A stretch of DNA of 64,000 nucleotides from Shuttleworthella satelles DSM 14600 (GTDB taxonomy: Bacteria > Bacillota > Clostridia > Lachnospirales > Lachnospiraceae): the NCBI RefSeq assembly GCF_000160115.1, contig NZ_GG665866.1:496001-560000 (forward strand), in the 5' to 3' direction. Under the pieces are notes generated by a model that ran no database searches, had not been told where the DNA came from, and worked only from the letters and a program-made list of their open reading frames with translations. Positions 53,085-62,199 of this stretch are shown here, piece by piece; the stretch's first letter is position 1; every line of letters starts with the position of its first letter. A program made the translations under genes and the position numbers.

Positions 53085-56000
53085 TCACTTCTCATTTGCC
53101 TTTCTTCTCTTTAACAGAGCAAGCACAATCAGTGCCTGTAAAGAGGCAAAAGCCGTGAACATGTACCAATCCACGTTGCCAAGATCACCTGTCTTTGGCG
53201 CCTTAGGTGTTGATCCGGGCTTCTTGGGCCTGTCCTTCTTCGTTACATTCGCCTTATTTGTAACAACATACCCATGCTCCGTATCGCCCTCGATTGTCGT
53301 CGTGTATCCGGCAACCGGCGTCTCCCGGACCGTATAGACGATTTCGCTTCCATCCGCCTTGTACTTGGGCAGGTTCTCGAACTTGCCCTCCCAGTTGCCC
53401 GCCGCATTCAAGGTCAGTGACTTGTTCGCGTCCCGGCCGTCGGCAAAGAGCTTAATCTCCACGCTGGCCGCGGGCGTTCCGACCCACTGCTTCTTGACCG
53501 GAACATCAATCTTCTCTGTGTTGCTGTTGGTGACGACGAATCCCTGGCTGGCGTCTCCCGTCGTCTGTGAGTCGTAGTTGGCGATCGGATCCTCTACGAT
53601 CGTATACTGGATCTCATTGCCATGGTCATACTTCTCCAGATCGGCGAAGGTATACTGCCAGTGATTGGTCTCATCGAGCGTGATACTCTTGCCCGTATCT
53701 GCCCCGTCGGCATACAGATGCATGGTTGCGGACGCACCCTTGGGGCCGACCCACTTCTTCTCGACCGGTACGGACACCTTGCCCGCGATCGTGTTGGTGA
53801 TGGTAAAGCCGTTCGCGGCATCACCTGTCATCGCCGTCGTGTACCCGGCAACCGGCGTCTCCCGGACCGTATAGATGATTTCGCTTCCATCCACCTTGTA
53901 CTTGGGCAGGTTCTCGAACTTGCCCTCCCAGTTGCCCGCCGCATTCAAGGTCAGTGACTTGTTCGCGTCCCGGCCGTCGGCAAAGAGCTTAATCTCCACG
54001 CTGGCCGCGGGCGTTCCGACCCACTGCTTCTTGACCGGAACATCAATCTTCTCCGTGTTGCTGTTGGTGACGACGAATCCCTGGCTGGCGTCTCCCGTCG
54101 TCTGTGAGTCGTAGTTAGCGATCGGATCCTCTACGATCGTATACTGGATCTCATTGCCATGGTCATATTTCTCCAGATCGGCGAAGGTATACTGCCAGTG
54201 ATTGGTCTCATCGAGCGTGATGCTCTTGCCCGTATCTGCCCCGTTGGCATACAGATGCATGGTTGCGGACGCACCCTTGGGGCCGACCCACTTCTTCTCA
54301 ACCGGTACGGACACCTTGCCCGCAATCGTGTTGGTGATGGTAAAGCCGTTCGCGGCATCGCCTGTCATCGCCGTCGTGTATCCGGCAACCGGCGTCTCCC
54401 GGACCGTATAGACGATTTCGCTTCCATCCGCCTTGTACTTGGGCAGGTTCTCAAACTTGCCCTCCCAGTTGCCCGCCGCATTCAGGGTCAGTGACTTGTT
54501 CGCGTCCTGGCCGTCGGCAAAGAGCTTGATCTCCACGCTAGCCGCGGGCGTTCCGACCCACTGCTTCTTGACCGGGACATCGATCTTCTCCGTGTTGCTG
54601 TTGGTGACGACGAATCCCTGGCTGGCGTCTCCCGTCGTCTGTGAGTCGTAGTTGGCGATCGGATCCTCTACGATCGTATACTGGATCTCATTGCCATGGT
54701 CATATTTCTCCAGATCGGCGAAGGTATACTGCCAGTGATTGGTCTCATCGAGCGTGATGCTCTTGCCCGTATCTGCCCCGTTGGCATACAGATGCATGGT
54801 TGCGGACGCCCCCTTGGGGCCGACCCACTTCTTCTCGACCGGTACGGACACCTTGCCCGCGATCGTGTTGGTGATGGTAAAGCCGTTCGCGGCATCGCCT
54901 GTCATCGCCGTCGTGTATCCGGCAACCGGCGTCTCCCGGACCGTATAGATGATTTCGCTTCCATCCGCCTTGTACTTGGGCAGGTTCTCGAACTTGCCCT
55001 CCCAGTTGCCCGCCGCATTCAGGGTCAGTGACTTGTTCGCGTCCTGGCCGTCGGCAAAGAGCTTGATCTCCACGCTGGCCGCGGGCGTTCCGACCCACTG
55101 CTTCTTGACCGGGACATCGATCTTCTCCGTGTTGCTGTTGGTGACGACGAATCCCTGGCTGGCGTCTCCCGTCGTCTGTGAGTCGTAGTTAGCGATCGGA
55201 TCCTCTACGATCGTATACTGGATCTCATTGCCATGGTCATATTTCTCCAGATCGGCGAAGGTATACTGCCAGTGATTGGTCTCATCGAGCGTGATGCTCT
55301 TGCCCGTATCTGCCCCGTTGGCATACAGATGCATGGTTGCGGACGCACCCTTGGGGCCGACCCACTTCTTCTCGACCGGTACGGACACCTTGCCCGCAAT
55401 CGTGTTGGTGATGGTAAAGCCGTTCGCGGCATCGCCTGTCATCGCCGTCGTGTACCCGGCGACCGGCGTCTCCCGGACCGTATAGACGATTTCGCTTCCA
55501 TCCGCCTTGTACTTGGGCAGGTTCTCGAACTTGCCCTCCCAGTTGCCCGCCGCATTCAGGGTCAGTGACTTGTTCGCGTCCTGGCCGTCGGCAAAGAGCT
55601 TGATCTCCACGCTGGCCGCGGGCGTTCCGACCCACTGCTTCTTGACCGGGACATCGATCTTCTCCGTGTTGCTGTTGGTGACGACGAATCCCTGGCTGGC
55701 GTCTCCCGTCGTCTGTGAGTCGTAGTTAGCGATCGGATCCTCTACGATCGTATACTGGATCTCATTGCCATGGTCATATTTCTCCAGATCGGCGAAGGTA
55801 TACTGCCAGTGATTGGTCTCATCGAGCGTGATGCTCTTGCCCGTATCTGCCCCGTTGGCATACAGATGCATGGTTGCGGACGCACCCTTGGGGCCGACCC
55901 ACTTCTTCTCGACCGGTACGGACACCTTGCCCGCAATCGTGTTGGTGATGGTAAAGCCGTTCGCGGCATCGCCTGTCATCGCCGTCGTGTACCCGGCGAC

Positions 56001-58043
56001 CGGCGTCTCCCGGACCGTATAGACGATTTCGCTTCCATCCGCCTTGTACTTGGGCAGGTTCTCGAACTTGCCCTCCCAGTTGCCCGCCGCATTCAGGGTC
56101 AGTGACTTGTTCGCGTCCTGGCCGTCGGCAAAGAGCTTGATCTCCACGCTAGCCGCGGGCGTTCCGACCCACTGCTTCTTGACCGGGACATCGATCTTCT
56201 CCGTGTTGCTGTTGGTGACGACGAATCCCTGGCTGGCGTCTCCCGTCGTCTGTGAGTCGTAGTTAGCGATCGGATCCTCTACGATCGTATACTGGATCTC
56301 ATTGCCATGGTCATATTTCTCCAGATCGGCGAAGGTATACTGCCAGTGATTGGTCTCATCGAGCGTGATGCTCTTGCCCGTATCTGCCCCGTTGGCATAC
56401 AGATGCATGGTTGCGGACGCCCCCTTGGGGCCGACCCACTTCTTCTCGACCGGTACGGACACCTTGCCCGCGATCGTGTTGGTGATGGTAAAGCCGTTCG
56501 CGGCATCGCCTGTCATCGCCGTCGTGTATCCGGCAACCGGCGTCTCCCGGACCGTATAGATGATTTCGCTTCCATCCGCCTTGTACTTGGGCAGGTTCTC
56601 GAACTTGCCCTCCCAGTTGCCCGCCGCATTCAAGGTCAGTGACTTGTTCGCGTCCTGGCCGTCGGCAAAGAGCTTGATCTCCACGCTGGCCGCGGGCGTC
56701 CCGACCCACTGCTTGGTCACCTTCACTGACGTTGCGTTTAATTTATCTTTTACTGTCAGGATCGTTCCTACGTCGCTCGCTATATCAACGGTATATTCGG
56801 TAGAATCCAGTAAATAGCCCTGCGGGGCTTTCGTCTCCCGGACTTTATACTTACCCGGTATCAAAAGGCCGGAAGTGACCGTACCATCTGCCCCTGTCGT
56901 CAAAGTGAACTTACTTCCATCGGGCTTGGTCACTTCAAATTCGGCATTGGCAAGGGCCTTCGTGTTATCTTCCGCATCAACCTTGCGAAGTTTCAACTTC
57001 TTGGCGAGGTCACCGGCCATACTTCCGCCGCCGGATCTCTTTTTCCAGGTACTCTTCTGATCTACGGGCGTAATGATGTCCGCCGTCATATTGGCCTGAT
57101 TTGTCTGAACCGGGTCTCCGTAATCTACCGTTGTCTTATAGGAAAGGAAATAAGACTGCGTTCCGATATCTCCCAGATCAATTTCAAATGAAGTCTTATC
57201 GGCATTGAATTTTACCTTTCCGGTCAGGTCTACGATCTCTCCATCCCAGCTGGTTGGATTTCCGCTCGCGTCATACTCACACTTCATGAGCTTGAACTGC
57301 TCATTCGCACCGTTCGGCAGGGGATCCAGGTAGTGACCGTTCCCTGACGTGATGGAATCTCTGATCACGACATGCTTTAAATCCTTCTTGGCCTGATTGA
57401 TTCGCAAAGCCCAGCCGGCCACCCCGGGATGACTGGCATCGGAAGCCTTGGCAAATTTACCGAACACCTGATCGGAGGTATTGGCTCCCGGCTTGACACC
57501 GATTTTCGTCGGCGGAGGTGTCAAATCGGTTCTGCCGTTCACTTTCATTTCAATGGGGTTTACCTTATTGATCGTAACCCCTTTCTTATTCAAGATCATA
57601 TAGACATACATCTGCCCGGTAATATTATGCAGTCCCTCGGCATTGTGGTTAAATTTAACGCGGATTTTCCCGCCGCCTGTCGTCGCAGTAGCCGTTGGTC
57701 TGCTGATAACCTCAGCCGTTGCAACCTTCGTTCCGTTCTGATCCGTAAGATCAAAGGTCAAAGGATTCGTAGCGGACGTTGTCATGTCCAATTCTTTGGG
57801 GATATCAATATCAAAATAATCCCCGTCATGAACAATCTGGTCAACATGCCAGTCCATAACTAATTTCAGAATCTGATCGACCGGCACCTCTGTTACGGGG
57901 TTGCCGTCGCTGTCCTGTATACTCACATTTGTCAGTTTTGCATCGACTTGTGAACCTGTCTCTGCAAAGGCCGTCTTGCCTGGATATAACAAAAAAACTG
58001 TCATCAAAAAAGCAAGAAAGAAGCTCAAAAATCTTTTAATCAT
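53085..58043 (-). CDS. Sortase-anchored Cna-B repeat adhesin
   Basis: A 1652-residue surface protein. It begins with a signal peptide (MIKRFLSFFLAFLMTVFLLY, cut near AFAETG), followed by a collagen-adhesin-like N-terminal region with DYFDIDIPKEL. A SpaA-type Cna-B domain follows (LRKVDAEDNTKALANAEFEV). From about residue 445 there are thirteen alternating Cna-B domains of two types: seven 'A' (QWVGTPAASVEIKLFADG) and six 'B' (KWVGPKGASATMHLYANG). The end has a Pro/Lys spacer, the sortase signal APKTG (a variant of LPxTG, about 1613-1617), a membrane span and RRKANEK. Such stalks carry stabilising isopeptide bonds. No sortase gene is in the window. Confidence 0.95.
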   Translation of the reverse strand: MIKRFLSFFLAFLMTVFLLYPGKTAFAETGSQVDAKLTNVSIQDSDGNPVTEVPVDQILKLVMDWHVDQIVHDGDYFDIDIPKELDMTTSATNPLTFDLTDQNGTKVATAEVISRPTATATTGGGKIRVKFNHNAEGLHNITGQMYVYMILNKKGVTINKVNPIEMKVNGRTDLTPPPTKIGVKPGANTSDQVFGKFAKASDASHPGVAGWALRINQAKKDLKHVVIRDSITSGNGHYLDPLPNGANEQFKLMKCEYDASGNPTSWDGEIVDLTGKVKFNADKTSFEIDLGDIGTQSYFLSYKTTVDYGDPVQTNQANMTADIITPVDQKSTWKKRSGGGSMAGDLAKKLKLRKVDAEDNTKALANAEFEVTKPDGSKFTLTTGADGTVTSGLLIPGKYKVRETKAPQGYLLDSTEYTVDIASDVGTILTVKDKLNATSVKVTKQWVGTPAASVEIKLFADGQDANKSLTLNAAGNWEGKFENLPKYKADGSEIIYTVRETPVAGYTTAMTGDAANGFTITNTIAGKVSVPVEKKWVGPKGASATMHLYANGADTGKSITLDETNHWQYTFADLEKYDHGNEIQYTIVEDPIANYDSQTTGDASQGFVVTNSNTEKIDVPVKKQWVGTPAASVEIKLFADGQDANKSLTLNAAGNWEGKFENLPKYKADGSEIVYTVRETPVAGYTTAMTGDAANGFTITNTIAGKVSVPVEKKWVGPKGASATMHLYANGADTGKSITLDETNHWQYTFADLEKYDHGNEIQYTIVEDPIANYDSQTTGDASQGFVVTNSNTEKIDVPVKKQWVGTPAASVEIKLFADGQDANKSLTLNAAGNWEGKFENLPKYKADGSEIVYTVRETPVAGYTTAMTGDAANGFTITNTIAGKVSVPVEKKWVGPKGASATMHLYANGADTGKSITLDETNHWQYTFADLEKYDHGNEIQYTIVEDPIANYDSQTTGDASQGFVVTNSNTEKIDVPVKKQWVGTPAASVEIKLFADGQDANKSLTLNAAGNWEGKFENLPKYKADGSEIIYTVRETPVAGYTTAMTGDAANGFTITNTIAGKVSVPVEKKWVGPKGASATMHLYANGADTGKSITLDETNHWQYTFADLEKYDHGNEIQYTIVEDPIANYDSQTTGDASQGFVVTNSNTEKIDVPVKKQWVGTPAASVEIKLFADGQDANKSLTLNAAGNWEGKFENLPKYKADGSEIVYTVRETPVAGYTTAMTGDAANGFTITNTIAGKVSVPVEKKWVGPKGASATMHLYANGADTGKSITLDETNHWQYTFADLEKYDHGNEIQYTIVEDPIANYDSQTTGDASQGFVVTNSNTEKIDVPVKKQWVGTPAASVEIKLFADGRDANKSLTLNAAGNWEGKFENLPKYKVDGSEIIYTVRETPVAGYTTAMTGDAANGFTITNTIAGKVSVPVEKKWVGPKGASATMHLYADGADTGKSITLDETNHWQYTFADLEKYDHGNEIQYTIVEDPIANYDSQTTGDASQGFVVTNSNTEKIDVPVKKQWVGTPAASVEIKLFADGRDANKSLTLNAAGNWEGKFENLPKYKADGSEIVYTVRETPVAGYTTTIEGDTEHGYVVTNKANVTKKDRPKKPGSTPKAPKTGDLGNVDWYMFTAFASLQALIVLALLKRRKANEK
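53250..56720. repeat. 537-bp tandem coding repeat in the adhesin
   Basis: The same 537-bp period (179 codons, one A plus one B Cna-B domain) recurs about 6.4 times; the A-domain tryptophan codons fall at 56706, 56169, 55632, 55095, 54558, 54021 and 53484. Copies differ by only a few percent, often silently, which points to recent expansion or gene conversion. Confidence 0.95.
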
Positions 58044-58651
58044 CCCTATTGTCCTCTCTTTTGCACAACAAAATATTCCTCACTTAACTGGTAAAATCGG
58101 GTTAATTTATCAGTCTTATTTTCGTAATCTCATAAATTATCCTTCACCAATCACCCCCCCGAAAATTATCAGTTATCTATCGCCAAAAAAATTTCTCTTT
58201 AGCATTTTCCCTGACAAATTAACGGAATAAACTCTTGCCAATAAATCACATAAGGACCGTGAGTGCCAGAGCACACACACCGCAAACCATAGATCGGTTT
58301 TGTCTGAGATCTATCCTTATGACTGCAGATCCGTAAAACATATGATTGCATAACACCCGCAACTTCTAGCGAGATTATAACACATAGTTTTTACATTTCC
58401 TTGACAAAACAGACTGACTTTTGTGTCTTTAACTCAAATTAATTCATTAATATCATGTGTTTTTGTAACCTATAAATCTCAGTATAGAATTGAAGATGTC
58501 AAAGAGAAATCAAACCATTTGATCTCATATAAGACTGTTGTTATGTCAAAAAAGGGCGAATCCATTGCGATAGACATGGTATTTCCTTGTAAAAGCAGAA
58601 TATTCCCAGTTAAATAGCAGGAAATTTGACGACAAAAAGAGGAGAGGATGT
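58044..58651. other. AT-rich region upstream of the adhesin gene
   Basis: About 600 bases, clearly more AT-rich than the flanks, with no supported gene. It contains a run of seven G on the adhesin strand (58154-58160, about 110 bases before its ATG), a set of nested hairpins at 58249-58321, and the DJ-1 terminator at the far end. A 64-codon plus-strand frame (58423-58617) has no support. Confidence 0.55.
58249..58321 (-). ncRNA. Possible structured leader (three-stem element)
   Basis: Outer arms CATAAGGA / TCCTTATG enclose a GTGC-CAGA-GCAC hairpin (58263-58274) and an ATAGATC/GATCTAT hairpin (58289-58314). This suggests a three-way fold about 210 bases before the adhesin start. No known riboswitch core was recognised. 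The outer arms resemble those of the serA terminator, so it may be a related repeat. Confidence 0.3.
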
Positions 58652-58675
58652 TCACTTGTAGAGAACATCCTCTCC
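58634..58675 (-). terminator. Terminator overlapping the 3' end of the DJ-1 gene
   Basis: Minus strand perfect 13-bp arms GGAGAGGATGTTC / GAACATCCTCTCC, followed by TCTTTTTG. The first arm lies in the last codons of the gene and the stop codon is in the loop. Confidence 0.9.
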
Positions 58676-59197
58676 CAGCCCGCGGGCCGTCTCTTCTCCC
58701 CTGACATAGGCCACAATGGCCAGTCCAAAGGCAAAGGCGGTTCCCATGGCCCGGCTGGTGATGATGTTTCCGTCACGCACCACCTTGTCAGTCAAATAGT
58801 CGCAGTCGCCCATCTTGTCCGCGAAGCCGGGGTTGGAGGTCGCCTTTTTGCCGGACAGAATCCCAGCCTTAGCCAGGACGGAAGGGGCGGCACAGATGGC
58901 TGCGACCAGCTTACCCGCCGAGGCGAAGTCCTGCACCAGCTTGATCACCCGTTCATCCGCTCCCAGATTGGTTGTGCCGGGCAGACCTCCGGGCAGGATG
59001 ACCCCATCGTAGTCTTCCCAGGCAGCCCGGCTCATGCAGGTGTCCGCCTGAAAGATAATCCCATGGGAGCCCCTGATTTCGGTCTCCTCCTTGATGGAAA
59101 TGCCGTCGATCTCAATGTCGGCCCTGCGGGCCAGATCGACTACGGTCAAGCCCTCGATTTCTTCACAGCCATCTGCAAATAAAATTGCTAACTTCAT
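58652..59197 (-). CDS. DJ-1/PfpI family protein
   Basis: The 181-residue product has the DJ-1 pattern LAILFADGCEEIEGLTVVDL with Glu15 and the nucleophile elbow VAAICAAPSVLAKAG with Cys102. Members include deglycase or glyoxalase-like proteins and chaperones; bacterial YajL and ThiJ are close types. The start at 59197 follows GGAG; the longer frame to 59269 is not family sequence. The transcript ends in a terminator built into the gene end. Confidence 0.92.
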   Translation of the reverse strand: MKLAILFADGCEEIEGLTVVDLARRADIEIDGISIKEETEIRGSHGIIFQADTCMSRAAWEDYDGVILPGGLPGTTNLGADERVIKLVQDFASAGKLVAAICAAPSVLAKAGILSGKKATSNPGFADKMGDCDYLTDKVVRDGNIITSRAMGTAFAFGLAIVAYVRGEETARGLGEDVLYK

Positions 59198-59270
59198 ACA
59201 CTTATCTCCACACAGAATAATTAAAAGGAACCAATGACAACGTATTTCTGCCACTCCAGCTACAGACACA

Positions 59271-59648
59271 CTATTGAAAATCTCTAATATTCAAAATAGC
59301 ACCCGGATAAAGCGACTCAAGCAAGAAAGCGCCTGCGGCGAAACCTATTACAAGCAACACAATGAAGCCTTTCCGTGAAATAATATGTTTCACAAATTTC
59401 TTGTTGTAAAAAATATCTAATCCAATCAATCCCCCGAAATATATCAGGAGCAAAATAATTCCTATGGCCACATTTACAGGATGTTCATCTTCTGGAACGC
59501 TATATCCATATCCCTTCGGTCGATTCAATATGAATAAGAATGCCATTGAAACCCACCAGGATTTATACCCGAAAAAGAAATTCGTCAACATAATCAAAAT
59601 TGATGCCAGCAAGCTTTTTATCCTTTTCACCATCAGCCCCGCTTTCAT
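59271..59648 (-). CDS. Hypothetical membrane protein (125 aa)
   Basis: This protein has a basic start (MKAGLMVKRIK) and three or four hydrophobic segments: SLLASILIMLTNFFFG, VAIGIILLLIYFGGLIGLD, GFIVLLVIGFAAGAFLL, and a shorter one near WVSMAFLFIL. No family is recognised. Its ATG overlaps the end of the lysozyme-like frame by 4 bases, so the two are probably cotranscribed. It might act with that gene, for example as an immunity or export partner, but this is only a guess from position. Confidence 0.6.
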   Translation of the reverse strand: MKAGLMVKRIKSLLASILIMLTNFFFGYKSWWVSMAFLFILNRPKGYGYSVPEDEHPVNVAIGIILLLIYFGGLIGLDIFYNKKFVKHIISRKGFIVLLVIGFAAGAFLLESLYPGAILNIRDFQ

Positions 59649-60074
59649 CGTTCTAATGCATTATATTTTTCGAAGATCTGGTACAGGCCATAATTTCGCT
59701 CGCCATATTCTCTTGCCTTCTCATTTGTGCCATTATACCTGGCTAAAACCGCTTTGGTTTCAGCAGCCCCGTAATTGTAATAATCCGCACTCAACCCTAC
59801 CAGGTAAGCGCTGTGCATCAAAACCAATGCACATTTACTGAGATTATACTCCCCGTCATTATGCAGTTTTTTCCATACCTCATATAGGTCATGCCAATTG
59901 TTCTGATCATAGCTTCGTTCATGAATAAGGCCTATGCTTATTGCGTAATTACATGCCTTGATCGCAGTTGCCGCAAAGATCTGACACAGACCTGTGGAAG
60001 AATCCGTGCGAACGAATGCCGGCGCCACTGGCCTTGGTATTAGAGCCTTCTGTTCTGCTGACAAATTCTCCCAT
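59645..60074 (-). pseudogene. Lysozyme/transglycosylase-like gene with an apparent frameshift
   Basis: From the ATG at 60074, behind AGGAGCC, the frame reads MGEFVSRTEGSNTKASGAG and then loses sense. The +1 frame continues RTDSSTGLCQIFAATAIKAC and runs to 59645 with ARYNGTNEKAREYG near its end. Joined, the two give a soluble lytic transglycosylase-like order: Glu9 as catalytic acid, about 18 residues, then the TGLCQI motif and the late YNG motif. The second part alone (from a TTG at 60064) would lack the catalytic Glu and a ribosome-binding site. Either a disrupted gene, a sequencing error or a programmed shift. Confidence 0.55.
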
Positions 60075-60116
60075 ATTAGGCTCCTAAACTATATATGCAT
60101 GTTTCTGAATGCTCTT

Positions 60117-60122
60117 ATTATA
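60117..60122 (-). promoter_or_regulatory. Likely -10 box for the lysozyme-like gene
   Basis: Minus strand TATAAT about 43 bases before the ATG at 60074. No good -35 is seen. Confidence 0.35.
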
Positions 60123-60171
60123 TCACCGTTCATTCCCTGCAGAGCGATTCTAATTCCTTTAAGAAACAATT

Positions 60172-60273
60172 TTACCCCTCCAGCGATACAAACCCGTAGT
60201 CCCTGCTCTCGACAGGGGCCTTGATAACCGCCTCATCGACCGGCCTGGACTCCCCCAAGATCGCTGTCCATTC
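60172..60273 (-). pseudogene. Duplicated 3' fragment of the copA/copZ HMA domain
   Basis: The minus strand reads TAILGESRPVDEAVIK and ends SRDYGFVSLEG then stop. This closely matches the end of copA in this window (TAILEESKPVDEAAIK ... DRDYEFVSLEG). The metal-binding GMMCGHC part is missing, as is a start codon. It is a partial copy of the last 33 codons, located about 2 kb beyond the intact gene end, after the fusion gene. Confidence 0.75.
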
Positions 60274-60321
60274 CGGTTTTCTCGTACAGCTGATATCTCT
60301 TTACGCATTCCTGTCCTTCGA

Positions 60322-62136
60322 TTATTTCCTCCCGACAAGAAGCGCCGATCCGGAAAGCCCCATCCAGACGGATTCCGATTTCTCCATAAACATTCCCTTT
60401 GACGTGGGGATGAGTTCAACTTTTTCATAGCCCATGTCTCTTAACTTCCGGACAAAGGACTGCATGTCTCCATATCTCGCCTTGGTGAAAATATCGTGAA
60501 TCGCAAAGCTTCCGCCCTTTTTCAGTACGCGCAGCGTTTCCATGAGAATGGACTGACGATCTTTGCTCGGTATATTGTGGTACACATAGTTGCTGGTGAC
60601 GGCGTCAAAGGTCTCGTCCTCGAAATCCAGCTTCAGCGCGTCTCCCTGGGTAAACGAGGCGTTTTTCACGCCCTCTGCCCTCGCATTGCGTTCACAGAGC
60701 GCCTTGCTGAAGGAAGCGTACTCTTTGCCCCATCGGTCCAGGCCCATCATCTTCCCCTGCGGATTTTTCTTTGCGCAGGCAATCGTCAGCGCGCCGCTGC
60801 CACAGCCGACATCCAGGCCGATGCCGCCCTTGGGAAGGGTGACATATTCCGCGATCCCTTCCACGATGTCTTTCGAGAGCTTTCTTTTGCCTCTGTAGGA
60901 AAACTGCCTGTACGCCGCGATGCACCAGATCGTCATGCCTCCGAGTGCCGCTGTGCCCACTCCGGTAAGGGCTGTCGCCACTTTTAAGACCGGACATTTG
61001 ACCCTTTTCCCCGCTTTTAAGAGACCGCAGGCTGCCGCGCCGAGAGCCCCTGTTCCGGCAGCACATCCGTAAATCAGGCCCCTGGGCACCCAGTTCCTGT
61101 AGTCCGCCCTGCCGGGAGCGATTCCGGGATTTGCCGCACCCGCCTTATCATAGGCCTGATGAACTTCTTCCCAGGAAGGCATACTCATGCGAAGCGCCTC
61201 CCACGCGGGCATCCGAAAGGATGGATTTTCGGAGCGAAATGCCTCAAACTCCTGATCCAGCCACTCCATCTCCGCCACAGCATTGGCGCAATGATCCGTC
61301 GCCAGAAGGTCTCCCAGCTTTGTTTTCGCGACAAGCCGCAGCGCGGCCTTGATCACTGCCACATATGCTTTGCCAAAAAGCAGTTTTTGATCTCCCACAG
61401 GCCTGATTTTTACGCCGGCAAAATCAAGAAGCTGATAGGCCTCGATGATTGCCGCCATCATCCGATCGCTGAGCGCCTTGTCCGCTTTTCTAAGGTCACA
61501 GCCGCAGGCATAGCTGGCATACACGATCGGAAGCACGAATGCGGCATGGCACCAGAGCCAGCCCTGCATGTCGTCGACCCAGCGAAGCTGATATCCGCTG
61601 CCCGAGAAGGCTCTTGTCAGAAGCTTCTTTTCACGCCTGTCTGGCTTGCGATGCAGTCCGCCGACCGACATGGATCCATGGCCCAGGTGAACACACTCCA
61701 CCTGTCCGTCCTCCCAGACGCCGGCCGTCCCCTGAAAGGCAAAGAGAAGAGATACTCCCTTCGAGTCCGTCCCCGGAAAACATTCCTTCCGCAGCTCATA
61801 AAAGAGCTCCTTTGTCTCTTCTGCCTTCAGATTGTTGCCGACCAGGACAAAGAGCTCTGCATCGATTCCCGCAAGTGTGGGAAGCAGGGCGATCTGCTGC
61901 TGCCCCTGCATCGCAGAAATAACCAGATCAAAATGATCTTTTGGCGCAGCTGTAACTGTATTCAAATGGTCTGTGCTGGTCTTCTTCTGAAAAACGTGAT
62001 GAATAATAAGACCATTCTGATCCAGAATCTCCTTTTTTTCGTCGCGCGCAACAAGCGTGATATCATTCCCGCTTTTTTTAAGCGAATGAATCAGAAATGA
62101 TCCGATCACGCCAACCCCATATACAAGGATCTTCAT
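60322..62136 (-). CDS. Fusion of a ketopantoate-reductase-like oxidoreductase and a membrane-linked SAM methyltransferase
   Basis: From the ATG at 62136 (MKILVYGVGVIGSFLIHSL, AAAGGAG upstream) the product is 604 residues. Residues 1-330 match ApbA/PanE-type NADP oxidoreductases: Rossmann motif G7-G9-G12, then a helical C-terminal part. Residues 352-372 and 385-408 are two membrane segments. Residues 415-604 form a class I methyltransferase with motif I LDVGCGSGAL (441-450), DRWGKEYASFSKAL and FDAVTSNYVYHNIP. Each half resembles proteins usually found alone. The frame is continuous with no sign of an internal start, so a true fusion is likely. Substrates are unknown. Confidence 0.8.
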   Translation of the reverse strand: MKILVYGVGVIGSFLIHSLKKSGNDITLVARDEKKEILDQNGLIIHHVFQKKTSTDHLNTVTAAPKDHFDLVISAMQGQQQIALLPTLAGIDAELFVLVGNNLKAEETKELFYELRKECFPGTDSKGVSLLFAFQGTAGVWEDGQVECVHLGHGSMSVGGLHRKPDRREKKLLTRAFSGSGYQLRWVDDMQGWLWCHAAFVLPIVYASYACGCDLRKADKALSDRMMAAIIEAYQLLDFAGVKIRPVGDQKLLFGKAYVAVIKAALRLVAKTKLGDLLATDHCANAVAEMEWLDQEFEAFRSENPSFRMPAWEALRMSMPSWEEVHQAYDKAGAANPGIAPGRADYRNWVPRGLIYGCAAGTGALGAAACGLLKAGKRVKCPVLKVATALTGVGTAALGGMTIWCIAAYRQFSYRGKRKLSKDIVEGIAEYVTLPKGGIGLDVGCGSGALTIACAKKNPQGKMMGLDRWGKEYASFSKALCERNARAEGVKNASFTQGDALKLDFEDETFDAVTSNYVYHNIPSKDRQSILMETLRVLKKGGSFAIHDIFTKARYGDMQSFVRKLRDMGYEKVELIPTSKGMFMEKSESVWMGLSGSALLVGRK

Positions 62137-62199
62137 AGCCTTCTCCTTTCGCAAAATCCCGGCCTGCCTTTCATCTGAAACCATCCCTGAAAAATGCTT

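Noticed and set aside
53594-56817. Repeated plus- and minus-strand frames of 60-117 codons across the adhesin
   Set aside because: They recur every 537 bp simply because the adhesin DNA repeats; none has its own start signals or domain.
58423-58617. 64-codon plus-strand frame near the adhesin
   Set aside because: AT-rich chance frame without a good ribosome-binding site or recognised product.
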